Assembly (NCBI GenBank): GCA_026984165.1
Contig: JALSSQ010000105.1
Coordinates: 1-15,702 of the forward strand
Direction: 5' to 3'
DNA: 15,702 bases
Origin: Sulfurovum sp.
GTDB lineage: Bacteria > Campylobacterota > Campylobacteria > Campylobacterales > Sulfurovaceae
Shown one piece after another: positions 13,958-15,702 of the stretch (position 1 is the first letter of the stretch; each line of letters starts with the position of its first letter). Position numbers and translations under genes: made by a program. Under the pieces are notes generated by a model. The model saw nothing but the letters and a program-made list of their open reading frames with translations. It made no database searches and was not told the DNA's origin.

Positions 13958-15702
13958 GACGTTCTCTTAATACATACGGCAAAATACCTCCATTGAGATA
14001 ATATTTCAAATCTACTGGAGTATCTAGCCTTACTATCGCGTCAAATACTAACACTTCTCCATTCGTTTTCTCAACTTTTACAGTCACTACGCCACCTGCT
14101 TTGAGATTGCTCAACCCTTCAATAGTAAAACTTTCTGAGCCGTCAAGCCCCAAAGTTGCTGCCGATTCACCTGTTTTAAATTCTAAAGGCAAAACACCCA
14201 TACCCACAAGGTTGTTTCTATGTATGCGTTCATAGGAGGTGGCGATGACAGCTTTCACACCTAAAAGTTGTGTACCTTTGGCTGCCCAGTCACGAGAAGA
14301 ACCCATACCATAATCATCTCCTGCAAGCACAAGCAAAGGTACCTGCTCTAATTTGTATTGCATCGCTGCATCATAGACAAACATCTCTTTTTTGTCTGGG
14401 AAATGTACAGTATAGCCACCCTCTTTAGGTGCAACCAAAAGGTTTTTAATGCGTTCATTGGCAAAGGTACCACGTATCATTACTTCATGATTCCCCCGAC
14501 GTGATCCATAAGAGTTAAATGCTGAAGGTTGAACATTGTGTGCTTTCAAATATTGTCCTGCAGGGTATGTTTCCGGGATTTTCCCTGCTGGCGAAATATG
14601 GTCAGTGGTCACAGAATCACCTAAAATCAATAGCGCTTTTGCCTGTTCAATATTTTCTATGGTGGTTGCATTTTTTCTAAAATTGTCAAAATAAGGAGGT
14701 AACCGTAAATAGGTAGAGTCTTTATCCCAATGAAAGATGTTATCATCAGGGATTTCTAACATTTTCCAACGTGCTTCTCCCTCTAAAATATCTGCATATT
14801 TCTGTGCAAACATATGGGGTTTGAGTACAGATGCAATAATACTATCTATCTCTTCTTGTGCAGGCCATAACTCTTTCAAATAAACCGCTTTACCGTCATA
14901 CCCCATGCCTAGTGCTTCTGTCTCAAAGTCTATGGACATCTTACCTGCGAGTGCATAGGCTAACACCAAAGGGGGAGAAGCCAAAAAGTTGGTTTTGACT
15001 TGAGGATGGATGCGTGCTTCAAAGTTTCTATTGCCTGAGAGTACGGCTGAGACGATGAGTCCTTTTTCTACGATGGCTTCTTGTATAGACGCATGGAGTG
15101 GTCCACTATTACCTATGCATGTCGTACATCCGTACCCAACGATGCCAAAGCCCAGTGTTTCTAGTTCCTCTAAGAGTCCTGCCTTTTTCAGATAGGCTTC
15201 AACCACTTTGGAACCTGGTGCTAAAGATGTCTTCACATAGGCGGGTACACTTAGTCCTTTTTGCACCGCATTTCGTGCCAATATACCTGCACCCACCATC
15301 ACTGATGGGTTAGAGGTATTGGTACAGGAGGTAATCGCTGCGATGACCACAGACCCATCACAGAGTTCTACCTCTTGATGGTCAAGTTTTATCGTTTCAC
15401 ATACCTGCCCTGCTCTCATGCGACAGCTTTCTGTAGGTGTATCATCAGGTACAGACATCTCATCTTCAAGCACATTGATACTATGGGTATCTATGGCTCT
15501 TCCATAGTCGCAGGAAAGCATGTTGAGAAATTCCTTTTTCACATCTTTCAGTGCTATGCGGTCTTGCGGACGTGATGGGCCAGCGATGGATGGTACAATG
15601 GTACCTAAGTCAAGTTCTACCACTTTCGTATAAACTGCTTCAGTACTTGCATCATAAAAGAGATTTTGCGTTTTGAGATACACTTCAGCCAAGTCTGCTG
15701 CT
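13950..15702 (-). CDS. acnA: Aconitate hydratase, AcnA/IRP type, C-terminal 583 aa (5' end outside window)
   Basis: The reading frame stays open to the window edge; a TTG at 15692 is internal, so the gene is incomplete and lacks roughly the first third. Aconitase isomerises citrate to isocitrate in the TCA cycle using a [4Fe-4S] cluster. The three cluster cysteines are visible: one in AITSCTNTSNPSV and two in GYGCTTCIGNSGPL. The swivel domain shows TTDHISPAGKIPETYPAGQY, NSYGSRRGNHEVM, SSRDWAAKGTQLLG and IHRNNLVGMGVLPLEF. YGSRRGNHEV is the AcnA form and not the form I recall for the methylcitrate enzyme AcnD. The well-studied Campylobacter and Helicobacter species carry AcnB instead, so an AcnA-type enzyme here is notable. 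Confidence 0.93.
   Translation of the reverse strand, partial: AADLAEVYLKTQNLFYDASTEAVYTKVVELDLGTIVPSIAGPSRPQDRIALKDVKKEFLNMLSCDYGRAIDTHSINVLEDEMSVPDDTPTESCRMRAGQVCETIKLDHQEVELCDGSVVIAAITSCTNTSNPSVMVGAGILARNAVQKGLSVPAYVKTSLAPGSKVVEAYLKKAGLLEELETLGFGIVGYGCTTCIGNSGPLHASIQEAIVEKGLIVSAVLSGNRNFEARIHPQVKTNFLASPPLVLAYALAGKMSIDFETEALGMGYDGKAVYLKELWPAQEEIDSIIASVLKPHMFAQKYADILEGEARWKMLEIPDDNIFHWDKDSTYLRLPPYFDNFRKNATTIENIEQAKALLILGDSVTTDHISPAGKIPETYPAGQYLKAHNVQPSAFNSYGSRRGNHEVMIRGTFANERIKNLLVAPKEGGYTVHFPDKKEMFVYDAAMQYKLEQVPLLVLAGDDYGMGSSRDWAAKGTQLLGVKAVIATSYERIHRNNLVGMGVLPLEFKTGESAATLGLDGSESFTIEGLSNLKAGGVVTVKVEKTNGEVLVFDAIVRLDTPVDLKYYLNGGILPYVLRERLS

Overview
The window looks like chromosome from a Campylobacterota (epsilonproteobacterial) bacterium, possibly Sulfurovum-like. 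The DNA is low in GC. A tightly packed gyrA-asd-yqhA-hemE series, a very short ExbB and a Helicobacter/Campylobacter-type GyrA quinolone region all fit. The genus is inferred from protein style, not proven.

Layout from left to right. Positions 1-86 (minus) are the first 28 codons of a radical SAM (COG0731-like) gene that runs off the window. Positions 99-4467 (minus) are an accessory block. Read in transcription order it holds a palindromic operator, an RHH-type antitoxin, a PIN toxin, an AAA/ABC-like ATPase, an HNH endonuclease (together a Septu/PtuAB-like pair) and a KilA-N protein. The first four genes overlap or lie 1 nt apart, so they are probably one transcript. Positions 4500-9604 (minus) are a housekeeping operon: gyrA (TTG start), asd (GTG start), a YqhA/UPF0114 membrane protein and hemE, each junction overlapping or 1 nt apart. 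The intergenic stretch 9605-9842 is AT-rich and holds divergent promoters for gyrA and exbBD. exbB-exbD (9843-10660, plus) encode a proton-driven energiser; no tonB follows inside the window.

Positions 10684-13144 (minus) are a second accessory cluster. In transcription order it holds an RHH antitoxin plus MazF toxin, a Phd/YefM antitoxin plus ParE/RelE toxin, an unrecognised multi-pass membrane protein and a small thioredoxin-fold protein. Both toxin-antitoxin (TA) pairs have clear promoter/operator repeats in front of the antitoxin. Positions 13220-13957 (plus) are yebC. Positions 13950-15702 (minus) are the C-terminal part of an AcnA-type aconitase, cut by the window edge and overlapping yebC tail to tail by 8 bp.

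The most interesting element is the left accessory block. A PIN/RHH TA pair is translationally coupled to a Septu-like ATPase/HNH pair, with the ATPase starting at TTG 1 nt after the PIN stop codon and carrying a textbook Shine-Dalgarno inside the PIN gene. A KilA-N gene follows. The whole block sits between hemE and a radical SAM gene, which I recall as neighbours in Campylobacter. It may be a TA-regulated or TA-stabilised anti-phage cassette.
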